A stretch of DNA of 64,000 nucleotides. Source: Shewanella livingstonensis (GTDB taxonomy: Bacteria; Pseudomonadota; Gammaproteobacteria; Enterobacterales; Shewanellaceae). The translations under genes were made by a program, and so were the position numbers. Numbering within the stretch: position 1 is the first letter of the stretch; each line of letters begins with the position of its first letter. Below the pieces are notes generated by a model, which did not search any database, was not told the origin of the DNA, and was given only the letters and a program-made list of their open reading frames with translations. The stretch is taken from assembly GCF_003855395.1 (NCBI RefSeq), contig NZ_CP034015.1:248001-312000 (forward strand), given 5' to 3'. Positions 56,277 to 64,000 of this stretch are shown in pieces.

Positions 56277-57863
56277 TTAATGATGATGCTTATGTGTCGA
56301 AGCTGACTCGTGATGATGTGCAGCTTTGGTGTCTGAATGACGGCCGTGGTCATGGCTATGTGGTGCTGATTTTAGGTTGATCATCAAACGGCTTAAAAAT
56401 TTACGCGGGCCAAGTCGAAGTAAGCTGGCTCCAAACAATAAAACGATAGCCACTAAACCAACAATATTGGCTGACTCAGGCAGGTGTAATGTAAATGCTG
56501 AGCTCAGAGTGAGCTGATCTGCCGCGATTAATCCTAGCAGTAAAATGCCACCTAACATTAGCCCTTGTTTCCAATTCATTAGCTTCAATTGACCAATGCT
56601 AAGCACCGGTGCTGCCAATAAGGTAAACGCCACTGCAATTTGGCTCCAACCACTGTAAGCCAAAGCCAGTGCTAAAATTACCGTACCTAAATTACAAAAG
56701 CGCATCGGTAAAAACACTAACAGTAAAATAAACACTTGCAATGCCGGGTTTGCTAATGGCACTGATGGATGACCAATAAGGTTTGCTAATACTAAGCTAA
56801 GAATAATCCACGGTGCACTGCGGTCGACTAATTGGCTAAAACCAAAACGCCATGGCGACTCAGATAACGTTGGGTGCGGGTCGGTTATATCCACTTTGGT
56901 CAGGGTCATTAGTGCCCCAATAGCTAATAGTCCCAATATTTGGTAAAGCGCAAACCAAGGACCCAATAGTAGTAAGGTAATTAACAATGCTTCAGGTCCG
57001 GCTAAACGCTGTAACCAACGTAATCCTAGGGAAGGATGAGATGGTCGTAATCCAGATGCAAATCGAGCGGTGGCGATAAAGTAACTGCCTAATAGGATCG
57101 GAGAAATAGTCAGTAACCAACTAACGAATTGCTCTGAACCATGGTCTTTATGAGCGTGTTCATGGCCGCCAGTATCCATTAGCAGTAACAGGGCTAATAA
57201 TCCTAAACCTAATAGGCTGCCAATGCCTGCTTGGTATTGATATTGACCTTGCTTATCTTCTTGTTGGTGGCCATGTGGTTGATGCAATACAACGTGCAAA
57301 ATGGAACCGGTAACAAAAGCTTGCAAGTAAACCGTGTTTTCAAGACTTAATTGAGTTAACAAATGTTCGCCAGCAAAGTAGCCGACGCTGGTTAATACCA
57401 TCATCGCAGCTAAAACGGCGCTAGCCCATCGAGTGCCGACTTGAGGTTTGAGTAACCACCAAATGGCAACACCAACAGGTAGGCGGTGCATGATCACGCC
57501 TAAGGCTAGAAGTGTCGAATTGCCTTCTTGCTGTGCCAATACCATCGCTCCACCGTCCGTAATGGTGTGCAGTAATAGTCCGCCAATGCCCAATGTAAGG
57601 GTAATATTATGAGTTATTTCGGAATATCGATGAAACAGCTTTTCACTGGCAGTAGGTCCCCAAACACCCAGCATGACAAAAAATAGTGTGACAACCCCGC
57701 CATGTTCTAATAGTTCAGGCAAAATATGGATAAGCACTAATCCGCCTAGGGAGACGAAAATAAAGCCATCTAAACCCTTTTGAAGTCCGCTACCTGATGA
57801 GAAGAAGCGGTAAAAAAGTGGCCCAAACAGTAATGCAACACAGCTAGCGATTAGATAGAGCAT
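56277..57863 (-). CDS. ZIP-like multi-pass membrane protein with His-rich loop and tail
   Basis: 528 residues and roughly a dozen hydrophobic segments. The N-terminal part resembles ZIP metal transporters: HILPELLEHGG (46-56), LLLHTITDGGAM (97-108) and IMHRLPVGVA (124-133) occupy the positions of the conserved ZIP metal-binding helices. A His-rich cytosolic or periplasmic loop (HEHAHKDHG, near 235) and a C-terminal tail rich in His (SHDHGRHSD...STHKHHH) suggest metal binding. The second half contains a further membrane domain I do not recognise. It may transport or sense zinc or a similar metal; this is inference. Confidence 0.7.
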   Translation of the reverse strand: MLYLIASCVALLFGPLFYRFFSSGSGLQKGLDGFIFVSLGGLVLIHILPELLEHGGVVTLFFVMLGVWGPTASEKLFHRYSEITHNITLTLGIGGLLLHTITDGGAMVLAQQEGNSTLLALGVIMHRLPVGVAIWWLLKPQVGTRWASAVLAAMMVLTSVGYFAGEHLLTQLSLENTVYLQAFVTGSILHVVLHQPHGHQQEDKQGQYQYQAGIGSLLGLGLLALLLLMDTGGHEHAHKDHGSEQFVSWLLTISPILLGSYFIATARFASGLRPSHPSLGLRWLQRLAGPEALLITLLLLGPWFALYQILGLLAIGALMTLTKVDITDPHPTLSESPWRFGFSQLVDRSAPWIILSLVLANLIGHPSVPLANPALQVFILLLVFLPMRFCNLGTVILALALAYSGWSQIAVAFTLLAAPVLSIGQLKLMNWKQGLMLGGILLLGLIAADQLTLSSAFTLHLPESANIVGLVAIVLLFGASLLRLGPRKFLSRLMINLKSAPHSHDHGRHSDTKAAHHHESASTHKHHH

Positions 57864-58181
57864 GTTATCCAGAAATTAATCGAAAAAAACAACGCAGTAT
57901 ATCATTTTAAACCAATATTGTAGCGTGTGAATATCTCAAGCTGAAAAATTTACCTACAAAGAATGGATTATGTCGTTCGAGTTAATGACGGTAAGATTAA
58001 AAAAGGTTTTTAGATCATTACGTTGGTAACAGTAAGATGGTTGTTTATGATACGTCCTTGTGGACGGTTATCAAGGTAACCCGTCGTGTAATTGGCAATA
58101 AATTGGCTGTTTACATCGCTTATATTATGGCGTTGGGTATACAATGCAGGCCATATTTTGTTAATTAAAAGATTGTTGTCC
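57864..58181 (+). other. Intergenic region between the ZIP-like gene and yhgN
   Basis: 318 bp, AT-rich, between two divergently read genes. The promoters of both should be here. I see no hairpin with a T run. A 19-codon frame at 57970 (beginning MSFELMTV) has no clear ribosome site and is not called. The longer frames on either strand overlap yhgN and are shadows. Confidence 0.5.
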
Positions 58182-58778
58182 ATGGATATTTTTTCTGCAG
58201 CCGTCATGTTGTTCTTGATTATGGATCCCCTAGGTAATTTACCTATATTCGCTTCTATATTGCGACATATTGATCCTAAAAAACGCCGTAAAGTCTTAAT
58301 CCGTGAATTGTTATTTGCGTTGGTTATCATGTTGTCGTTTTTGTATGCCGGTGAAGCTATTCTTAACTTTCTGAACTTACGTTCTGAATCCGTTAGCATT
58401 GCGGGCGGCATTATCTTGTTCTTAATCGCGATTAAAATGATCTTCCCATCACCGGGTGGCGTAGCTGGATTAGCCGCTGGTGAAGAGCCTTTTATTGTTC
58501 CGATGGCGATTCCGTTAATGGCTGGCCCATCTATTTTAGCCGCATTGATATTATTGGCGCATACCGATAGCAGTCGTATGACAGATTGGACTATTGCGTT
58601 GGTCTCTGCGTGGGGCATGAGTGCGGTTATTTTAATGTTCTATAAGTTGTTTACTCGGATACTCGGTGAAAAAGGCTTAATAGCGGTAGAGCGCTTAATG
58701 GGGATGGTATTGGTGATGATATCGGTGCAAATGTTACTTGATGGGATATCTAATTATATTAACTTTACCGTGAGTTAA
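58182..58778 (+). CDS. yhgN: MarC/YhgN-family membrane protein
   Basis: 198 residues from ATG 58182, matching E. coli YhgN (197). The N-terminus MDIFSAAVMLFLIMDPLGN and GGIILFLIAIKMIFPS are characteristic, and GEEPFIVPMAIPLMAGPSIL follows. The frame extension to 58092 adds 30 non-homologous residues. A six-helix MarC-like protein with no established substrate, often named NAAT-type transporter without proof. A terminator follows. Confidence 0.95.
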   Translation: MDIFSAAVMLFLIMDPLGNLPIFASILRHIDPKKRRKVLIRELLFALVIMLSFLYAGEAILNFLNLRSESVSIAGGIILFLIAIKMIFPSPGGVAGLAAGEEPFIVPMAIPLMAGPSILAALILLAHTDSSRMTDWTIALVSAWGMSAVILMFYKLFTRILGEKGLIAVERLMGMVLVMISVQMLLDGISNYINFTVS

Positions 58779-58868
58779 GCTCAGCTTTAGCTGTAGATAT
58801 TGTTTGAGACAACCACTGTTTGGAATATTAAAAACTGGCCGGTTCTCATCGAACTAATGGACATTATA

Positions 58869-58899
58869 AGCCGACTCGAATGAGTCGGCTTTTGTTTTT
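58869..58899 (+). terminator. Terminator after yhgN
   Basis: A 9-bp stem AGCCGACTC / GAGTCGGCT with a 4-nt loop is followed by TTTGTTTTT, about 90 bp after the yhgN stop. Confidence 0.9.
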
Positions 58900-59030
58900 A
58901 GTGCAGGATTAATCATCTGTTGTATTAATTTTTAAGCGAACGGATATATTTACATTAAAGAATGTCTAATTTAATTGTAACCCATAGGTTGCAGCTGTTA
59001 ATGTCATGTGATTATTGGTCGGGGTGAATT

Positions 59031-59348
59031 ATGAAATACATTATCGTCATGCTGGGACTGGCTTTTATGACCTTACAGGGTTGTCAAAATCCGTCGGCGG
59101 CTTCAAAAATAGACGAGCAAGCTGCCACTGTAGTGGTAACTAAACCGTTAATTAAAGATTGTGGTCCCAGTGCCATGCCTCCTTTACGCGATAGAACTAA
59201 ATTAACTGAAAACCTGCGAACTAAAGGGTTAATTAGCGCCGATATGGATCAAGCACAAATAGATAAAGTTGTTGCTGATTACATCACTAAACGCCAAAAA
59301 GCATTTGAAAAGTGCCACAAGCCAACACCAAATACAGGTAAGCAATAA
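59031..59348 (+). CDS. Small lipoprotein, coupled to the M6 protease; resembles its pro-region
   Basis: 105 residues with a lipoprotein signal (lipobox LQGC, Cys18). Other cysteines are Cys44 and Cys95. Residues 62-92 (LRTKGLISADMDQAQIDKVV...KRQKAF) align by eye with residues 47-79 of the next protein (LIKRGEVSADASDDEKKAAV...DTAF): both have a basic-Gly-x-hydrophobic-SAD start and end in AF, with one indel. Its stop overlaps the protease ATG (TAATG), so it is probably translated with it. It might be a propeptide-like inhibitor or chaperone for the protease. No homologue is recognised. Confidence 0.8.
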   Translation: MKYIIVMLGLAFMTLQGCQNPSAASKIDEQAATVVVTKPLIKDCGPSAMPPLRDRTKLTENLRTKGLISADMDQAQIDKVVADYITKRQKAFEKCHKPTPNTGKQ

Positions 59349-62197
59349 TGAGTAAGTTGACTAAATATCAAGGGTTAGGTGTTGCAACGTTATTGCTTGC
59401 ATGCAGCAGTATGGCAGCAAATGCTGCTCCACAAACCGGCACTCCAGCCGATGGTGGATTGATTAATCAACAGCAAGTACTGTACTGGTTAATTAAACGT
59501 GGTGAGGTCTCAGCAGACGCCAGTGATGATGAAAAAAAAGCCGCTGTAGATGCATTTGTTAGCCGTGGTCGTGATACCGCATTTAAACCCGCGGCTATTG
59601 AAGTTAAAGCCGAGCAATTACGTATTAAGCGCTCAGAGCAAAAAAATACTAAAAGTGCTCAATATGTTGCTGCCAAGAATAAAGTATCAGCCGATCAAGA
59701 TATTACCAAAACGGTAAAAGTTTTAGCTGTTTTGGTCGATTTCCCTGATTTACCTCATGACGCCAATCAACTAGCCGCTGGTGATACCGACATGTATTAC
59801 AGCAGTTATCCAGTCTCACATTACCAACAGTTACTGTTTTCACAAAATGGTTTTAAAGGTCCAAGCAATCAAACGCTACAATCGGCTTATCAGTATTTTC
59901 AAGCGGTATCGGGTAACAGTTTCTATTTTACCGGTGAAGTAAGAGATTGGGTTACTGCAGATAATAACGCCGCATACTATGGCGGTAATAATGCAGATGA
60001 AGACGATAATGCAGTACCTGAGCTAGTTAAAGAGGCCGTCACTAAAGCAGTAGTGGGTATGACCGATGCAGAACTAGCCAGTTATGATATTGAAGACCCT
60101 TTCGATATCGATGGCGATGGTAATTATGATGAAGCCGACGGCATTATTGATCATGTTATGCTGTTTCACTCGAGCATAGGTGAAGAAGCTGGTGGAGGAG
60201 TATTGGCTGACGAAGCTATTTGGTCACACCGTTTTTATGTCGACTCAAACACCAATGGCTATGTTCTTCCTGGCCGTGGTGGCTTGAAGGTATTTGGCTA
60301 TACCGTACAACCTATCGATTCTGCTGCTGGAGTCTGTACTCACGAGTTTGGTCATGATTTAGGTTTACCAGATGAATATGACACCACTAATAGTGGCGAT
60401 GGTTCACCTGTTGGCTCTTGGTCGCTGATGTCTGGTGGTAGCTGGACGGGGAGTATTGCAGGGGCTCAACCGAGTGGTTTTAGCCCATATGCTAAATCTT
60501 TCTTACAACAAAAATACAAAGGTAAGTGGGTTAATGAGCAGCACATATCACTGGCTAACTTAACCAATGGCGGCACCACTGTAAAGCTTAATCATGCGGT
60601 TAATACTGATGCGACAAACCAGTTGTCAATTGCGATTCCTGCAGAGAAAATCGCTTTTAAAGCACCATTAACGGGTCAATATCAGTACTATTCAGGTCAA
60701 GGTAATATGATCAATAATGCTATGTCATTTGATGTGTCATTACCCTTAAATACGCCGTTAGCATTATCATTTCAAGCCCATTGGGATATTGAAGAAGATT
60801 ATGATTATGTACAGGTATTAGTTGATAGCGTCGCAGTAGAAGGTAACTACACCAACGGGACTAATTCTGTTTATCCAACGGTAAAAAACTTTATTAGTGG
60901 CAAGTCGAGTGACATTAGTTCTGCATCGGGTGTTGATGCTTGGGTGAACATGAGCTTTAACTTGAGTGCCTACGCGGGCCGAGATGTACAAATCAGTGTG
61001 GTATACAAAACCGATGAGGCCGTAGGCGATTACGGTATGGCAATTGATGATATTCAATTAACTAACCAAGGCGCCGCATTTTATATTGATGGCGCAGAAG
61101 TTAATGGCTCAGCAACCTTGTCAGGGTTTAGCCGTATTGAAGAGAGTCTTCCAGGTAAAGCGAGACGTTACATTGTGCAATTACGCAGCCATCAAGGTGT
61201 CGATGCTGGGCTGGCTTATGACAAATATGAACCAGGAGTACTGTTGTGGTTAGAAAACTCTAATCAAATCGATAATAATGTGTCAGATCATCCAGGAAAA
61301 GGCTTAATCGGTGTGGTTGATGCAGACCAAAACTTAATTAGAGGTCAGTCGACGGACGTACAGATTCGCGATGCAGCATTCAGTTTATACGCTCAAAGCG
61401 CTTATAGTGGTGACAGTCATTTAGCGGCAGAGTCATTGTTTGATGACAGCCGCGATTACAGCGCGCCGTTAAAACCGCAAGCCGGAATGCTATTGCCAGA
61501 ACTTGGTTTAACCATGCAAGTAACCGAGCAAGCCAGCGATAGCAGTACTGCAACCGTTGAACTCACCTTGTCTGATAACAGTGTATTGCCACCCGTTACT
61601 CTAATGGCCGAGATTAATGCGCAAGCTAGTGGTGCAGATGTCAGCTTTAATGTGGTTGTCATTGGCGGTAATGATTACAGCTACGCATGGTCGTTTGGGG
61701 TAAATAGTGCCACGAGTAGTGATGCGGCGCCACGTTTCACTTACCCGACATCGGGTGACTATGTTGTCAATGTGCTAGTCACCGACGCAGCAGGTAATAC
61801 TGTTACCGCGACTGACACTGTACGCGTAGTTATTCAGCCAGTAGCGGCATTTACCTTGTACCAAACTGACTTAACGGTAACGCTAACAAATACCTCTAAT
61901 CAAGGTTTCGGTAATTTGACTTATCTATGGGACTTTGGTGACAGCAGCACCAGCATAGCCGAAAATCCAAGCCATACTTATAAAGAGGCAGGTACTTATA
62001 CTATTAAGTTAGTAACAACTGACTCTGTTGGTAATGAAGTTACTGCCAACCAAGCAATCACTGTATCGACGCCAATAGTGGCTGTGACTACACCAACCAC
62101 AACAACCACAACAGACAGTGGTAGTGGCGGAGGTAGTTTTGGTTGGTTAAGCGTATTAATGCTCGGTCTACTAGGCTATCAGCGCAAACGAGTTTAA
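59348..62197 (+). CDS. Secreted M6-type metalloprotease with PKD domains and GlyGly-CTERM
   Basis: 949 residues with a signal peptide ending near MAANA (residue 27). A pro-region-like stretch covers 43-80. The catalytic zinc motif is HEFGHDLGLPDEYD at 332-345, as in immune inhibitor A (M6) proteases. Two PKD-like domains lie at about 755-840 and 840-915 (the second with YLWDFGDSST). The C-terminus GSGGGSFGWLSVLMLGLLGY-QRKRV has the Gly-rich stretch, hydrophobic helix and basic end of the GlyGly-CTERM signal, which rhombosortase is known to process. A MAM/adhesive-like jelly-roll around 470-590 is possible. Upstream lies the coupled lipoprotein. Confidence 0.92.
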   Translation: MSKLTKYQGLGVATLLLACSSMAANAAPQTGTPADGGLINQQQVLYWLIKRGEVSADASDDEKKAAVDAFVSRGRDTAFKPAAIEVKAEQLRIKRSEQKNTKSAQYVAAKNKVSADQDITKTVKVLAVLVDFPDLPHDANQLAAGDTDMYYSSYPVSHYQQLLFSQNGFKGPSNQTLQSAYQYFQAVSGNSFYFTGEVRDWVTADNNAAYYGGNNADEDDNAVPELVKEAVTKAVVGMTDAELASYDIEDPFDIDGDGNYDEADGIIDHVMLFHSSIGEEAGGGVLADEAIWSHRFYVDSNTNGYVLPGRGGLKVFGYTVQPIDSAAGVCTHEFGHDLGLPDEYDTTNSGDGSPVGSWSLMSGGSWTGSIAGAQPSGFSPYAKSFLQQKYKGKWVNEQHISLANLTNGGTTVKLNHAVNTDATNQLSIAIPAEKIAFKAPLTGQYQYYSGQGNMINNAMSFDVSLPLNTPLALSFQAHWDIEEDYDYVQVLVDSVAVEGNYTNGTNSVYPTVKNFISGKSSDISSASGVDAWVNMSFNLSAYAGRDVQISVVYKTDEAVGDYGMAIDDIQLTNQGAAFYIDGAEVNGSATLSGFSRIEESLPGKARRYIVQLRSHQGVDAGLAYDKYEPGVLLWLENSNQIDNNVSDHPGKGLIGVVDADQNLIRGQSTDVQIRDAAFSLYAQSAYSGDSHLAAESLFDDSRDYSAPLKPQAGMLLPELGLTMQVTEQASDSSTATVELTLSDNSVLPPVTLMAEINAQASGADVSFNVVVIGGNDYSYAWSFGVNSATSSDAAPRFTYPTSGDYVVNVLVTDAAGNTVTATDTVRVVIQPVAAFTLYQTDLTVTLTNTSNQGFGNLTYLWDFGDSSTSIAENPSHTYKEAGTYTIKLVTTDSVGNEVTANQAITVSTPIVAVTTPTTTTTTDSGSGGGSFGWLSVLMLGLLGYQRKRV

Positions 62198-62217
62198 TCT
62201 TTCGTAGCAAACAACAG

Positions 62218-62240
62218 AAACGCCCATAAGGGCGTTTTTT
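62218..62240 (+). terminator. Terminator after the M6 protease gene
   Basis: AAACGCCC / GGGCGTTT stem with an ATAA loop followed by a T run, about 20 bp after the stop. It may also serve the convergent ubiC. Confidence 0.9.
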
Positions 62241-62286
62241 ATTTTGGCTACAGAGTCAGGTTTTCGAGACCGGATTTGCATTAATG

Positions 62287-62901
62287 TTAAATGCTTTGGT
62301 TGATGTATTCGACCGCAGCAGGCAGAAAAATTTCGCTGACAATAAGTTGTGAACCATGCATATTAAAGTAGCGACGACGGCCCCATAAACGGCTCTTAAC
62401 CTGTTGATTTAAGCTGTTAGCTAACGCAGCTAATCGGCCGCAGGTTTCAAACTGGGCGACTTCAATATCACCGGGCGTTATGTCTGGGCTACTAAACAAT
62501 AGCTCGCCTAAAGGCCGAGTCCCAAGGCGAGTAAAGTCATTTTGTTGATTACAATTTTGTTTATCATCAGCATTTCGATTATCAAGGGATTGAGAGCCTA
62601 AAATAGTTTGTGGGATTAATGTTCGGGCAAATACCCATGGGATACCGTCAAGGCACAATAGTACTTCACGGATCCAAACAGGATCTATTTGAGCAGGAAA
62701 TTCATGAGCTAGAGGTTCAAGTAAGTGCTCGCCTAACACCTTTACTTCAAAGTGTTTACAGTGTGTCTTGAGGCGTTTGGTTAAACTTCCTGTTGCTAGT
62801 AACCACTCTTTAAGTTGGCTATGGGGCAAGGAATCTATTTTTTGTGGCGAAAACCAATGAATTGATTCACCATAAGGAAAGCTAATACTGGTCACGTTCA
62901 T
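62287..62901 (-). CDS. ubiC: Chorismate lyase UbiC
   Basis: 204 residues. Family features: [24 protein letters not shown] (Arg78), [29 protein letters not shown] and [12 protein letters not shown] (Glu190). It makes 4-hydroxybenzoate and pyruvate from chorismate for ubiquinone synthesis. Residues about 102-123 ([20 protein letters not shown]) are a polar insert longer than in E. coli, probably a surface loop. It converges with the protease gene. Confidence 0.93.
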   Translation of the reverse strand: MNVTSISFPYGESIHWFSPQKIDSLPHSQLKEWLLATGSLTKRLKTHCKHFEVKVLGEHLLEPLAHEFPAQIDPVWIREVLLCLDGIPWVFARTLIPQTILGSQSLDNRNADDKQNCNQQNDFTRLGTRPLGELLFSSPDITPGDIEVAQFETCGRLAALANSLNQQVKSRLWGRRRYFNMHGSQLIVSEIFLPAAVEYINQSI

Positions 62902-63029
62902 CTAAAACTCGTTACAATATATCTCAACGGCAATAGTCTATCATGTCAAAGATGAGCAAACACTCCTGAGGGAGTGACCAATATGGCTTATTTTAATTAA
63001 CGTTCTACATCGACGGAGTTTATCTCACT

Positions 63030-63431
63030 ATGAAAAAATTGGTTTCAACGTTAGTTATGCTGTGTTGTTTGGCATTGAATGCCCATGCTGCAGACGAGCC
63101 TGCTGTCGAAGATTATGCTTATTATGGTTTTGAGCCAGATATTGTGACTAACTATATTTCTAACCGTAAAAAGTTAGGTTTTGTTAAAATCAGTGTTGAA
63201 TTGATGGTAAAAGACCCTAATGATTTAATGAGCTTAGAGCATCACGATCCTTTATTACGCTCAGCCATAGTGGAAATTTTAGGTAATCAGTCGGAAGAAA
63301 AGGTTAAATCCTTATCTGGACGTGAGGAGATTCGTCGTGAATGCTATGAGACGGTGAATCGACTAATGGAGCAAGAAGTCGGTCGCTCTATTGTGGTGAA
63401 CTTATTATTTACTAAATATTTATACGATTAA
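63030..63431 (+). CDS. FliL-like exported protein
   Basis: 133 residues. A signal peptide ends near LNAHA (residue 20). The rest resembles the periplasmic part of Fli[34 protein letters not shown], and the C-terminal [12 protein letters not shown]. FliL normally has a cytoplasmic tail and one membrane anchor and supports flagellar stators. Here the anchor is replaced by a signal peptide, so it may be a soluble variant. It is not in a flagellar cluster. Its TAATG end overlaps rlmF. Confidence 0.85.
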   Translation: MKKLVSTLVMLCCLALNAHAADEPAVEDYAYYGFEPDIVTNYISNRKKLGFVKISVELMVKDPNDLMSLEHHDPLLRSAIVEILGNQSEEKVKSLSGREEIRRECYETVNRLMEQEVGRSIVVNLLFTKYLYD

Positions 63432-64000
63432 TGACTCGGTCAACAACGCCTCCGATGCGGGCCAAGCATAGTAGTGCTAAGCGCTCGCCAAGCCGATCAG
63501 TGGTTAACCGTAATCCGATATCAGTAAAGGCCAGTAAGCCCGCACTATCAAAAGCATTGCATCCACGTAATGCGCACCAACAAGGTTATGACTTTACAGC
63601 ACTTATAAATGCAATGCCTGCGCTGGCGGCTTTTGTGCGGCCAAATCCTTACGGTAACCTTTCTATCGATTTTGCCGATCCTAAAGCAGTAAAAAGCCTC
63701 AACATGGCCTTACTGTTGAGTGAGTATCATATTAGCGGTTGGGATATTCCCGAAGGGTATTTATGTCCACCAGTACCTGGTCGAGTCGATTATTTGCATT
63801 ATATTGCAGACTTATTGGCTGTTAACGGCAAAGTGGTTAAAGGGGCCAGTATTCGTGGCTTAGATATTGGCACCGGTGCCAATGGTATTTATCCGCTACT
63901 TGGTATTCAAAGCTATGGTTGGCAATTTGTGGCGTCGGATATTGATCCTGTCTCTATCAATAATGTGGCCAATATTGCCCAGCAAAACACAAAGATTGCA
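63431..64000 (+). CDS. rlmF: 23S rRNA (adenine(1618)-N6)-methyltransferase RlmF (3' end missing)
   Basis: The frame opens at ATG 63431, overlapping the fliL-like stop by one base, and runs off the window after 190 codons. Signatures are [27 protein letters not shown] and [14 protein letters not shown]. The SAM-binding [15 protein letters not shown] is near residue 150. RlmF methylates A1618 of 23S rRNA. The first 40 residues are basic and variable. An internal ATG at 63455 is an alternative start. Confidence 0.95.
   Translation, partial: MTRSTTPPMRAKHSSAKRSPSRSVVNRNPISVKASKPALSKALHPRNAHQQGYDFTALINAMPALAAFVRPNPYGNLSIDFADPKAVKSLNMALLLSEYHISGWDIPEGYLCPPVPGRVDYLHYIADLLAVNGKVVKGASIRGLDIGTGANGIYPLLGIQSYGWQFVASDIDPVSINNVANIAQQNTKIA

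Noticed and set aside
57970..58029. 19-codon frame upstream of yhgN
   Set aside because: No clear ribosome site; no attenuator structure near it.
58010..58618. 202-residue frame on the minus strand
   Set aside because: It lies opposite yhgN, whose protein is clearly recognisable, and has no motifs of its own.

Overview
The window is a contiguous piece of a gammaproteobacterial chromosome just downstream of the replication origin, almost certainly from Shewanella. The evidence is the order dnaA-dnaN-recF-gyrB-(HDOD gene)-glyS/glyQ-tag-fadAB-pepQ-yigZ-trkH-hemG, a Shewanella-type 16S gene, moderately low GC, and several secreted amidohydrolases and metalloproteases. It begins inside dnaA and ends inside rlmF. 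oriC itself should lie upstream of base 1 and is not present.

Layout. 1-6.7 kb: replication block (dnaA 3' part, dnaN, recF, gyrB) and an HDOD-domain gene. 6.8-14.9 kb: glyS/glyQ, tag, a large secreted beta-propeller/amidohydrolase, MOSC protein and tusA. Three parS-type ParB sites (10503, 11785, 14848) and one degenerate copy (3031, inside recF) are scattered here, so this is a centromere-like segment. 15-20.5 kb: fatty acid beta-oxidation operon fadBA, divergent from pepQ-yigZ. 20.5-29.3 kb: two TrkH potassium channels, two HemG homologues, a YgaV/BigR-like ArsR regulator, and the operon def-fmt-rsmB-trkA-trkH. 29.4-40.8 kb: LysM protein, dprA (apparently starting at ATT), smg, yrdD-like, tsaC, hemF, truncated haemoglobin, a pair of exported amidohydrolase-family proteins, aroE-DUF1488, a GAF-GGDEF cyclase and a gamma-carbonic-anhydrase-like protein. 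40.9-46.6 kb: a complete rRNA operon (P1, P2, boxA, 16S, 23S, 5S, terminator) with no tRNA in the spacer. 46.7-64 kb: an IS630-type remnant, a degenerate PAS-GGDEF-EAL protein, lysophospholipase-like hydrolase, DUF885 peptidase, adenosine deaminase, hemN, NRDE protein, a ZIP-like His-rich membrane protein, yhgN, a lipoprotein/M6-protease pair, ubiC, a FliL-like protein and rlmF.

Themes. Haem synthesis is well represented by hemF (oxygen-dependent), hemN (oxygen-independent) and two hemG homologues, as expected for a facultative anaerobe. The fadBA-pepQ-yigZ-trkH-hemG and def-fmt-rsmB-trkA / dprA-yrdD-tsaC-aroE-yrdB-yrdA segments correspond to two E. coli rRNA-adjacent loci that are joined here.

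Most interesting observations: (1) a parS site that forms the stem of the tag terminator; (2) dprA with a strong Shine-Dalgarno sequence placed for an ATT start; (3) a small lipoprotein translationally coupled to a GlyGly-CTERM M6 metalloprotease and resembling that protease's own N-terminal pro-region; (4) a ZIP-like multi-pass protein with His-rich loop and tail; (5) a PAS-GGDEF-EAL protein degenerate in both output domains. Everything here comes from reading the sequence and recalling families; no searches were run.
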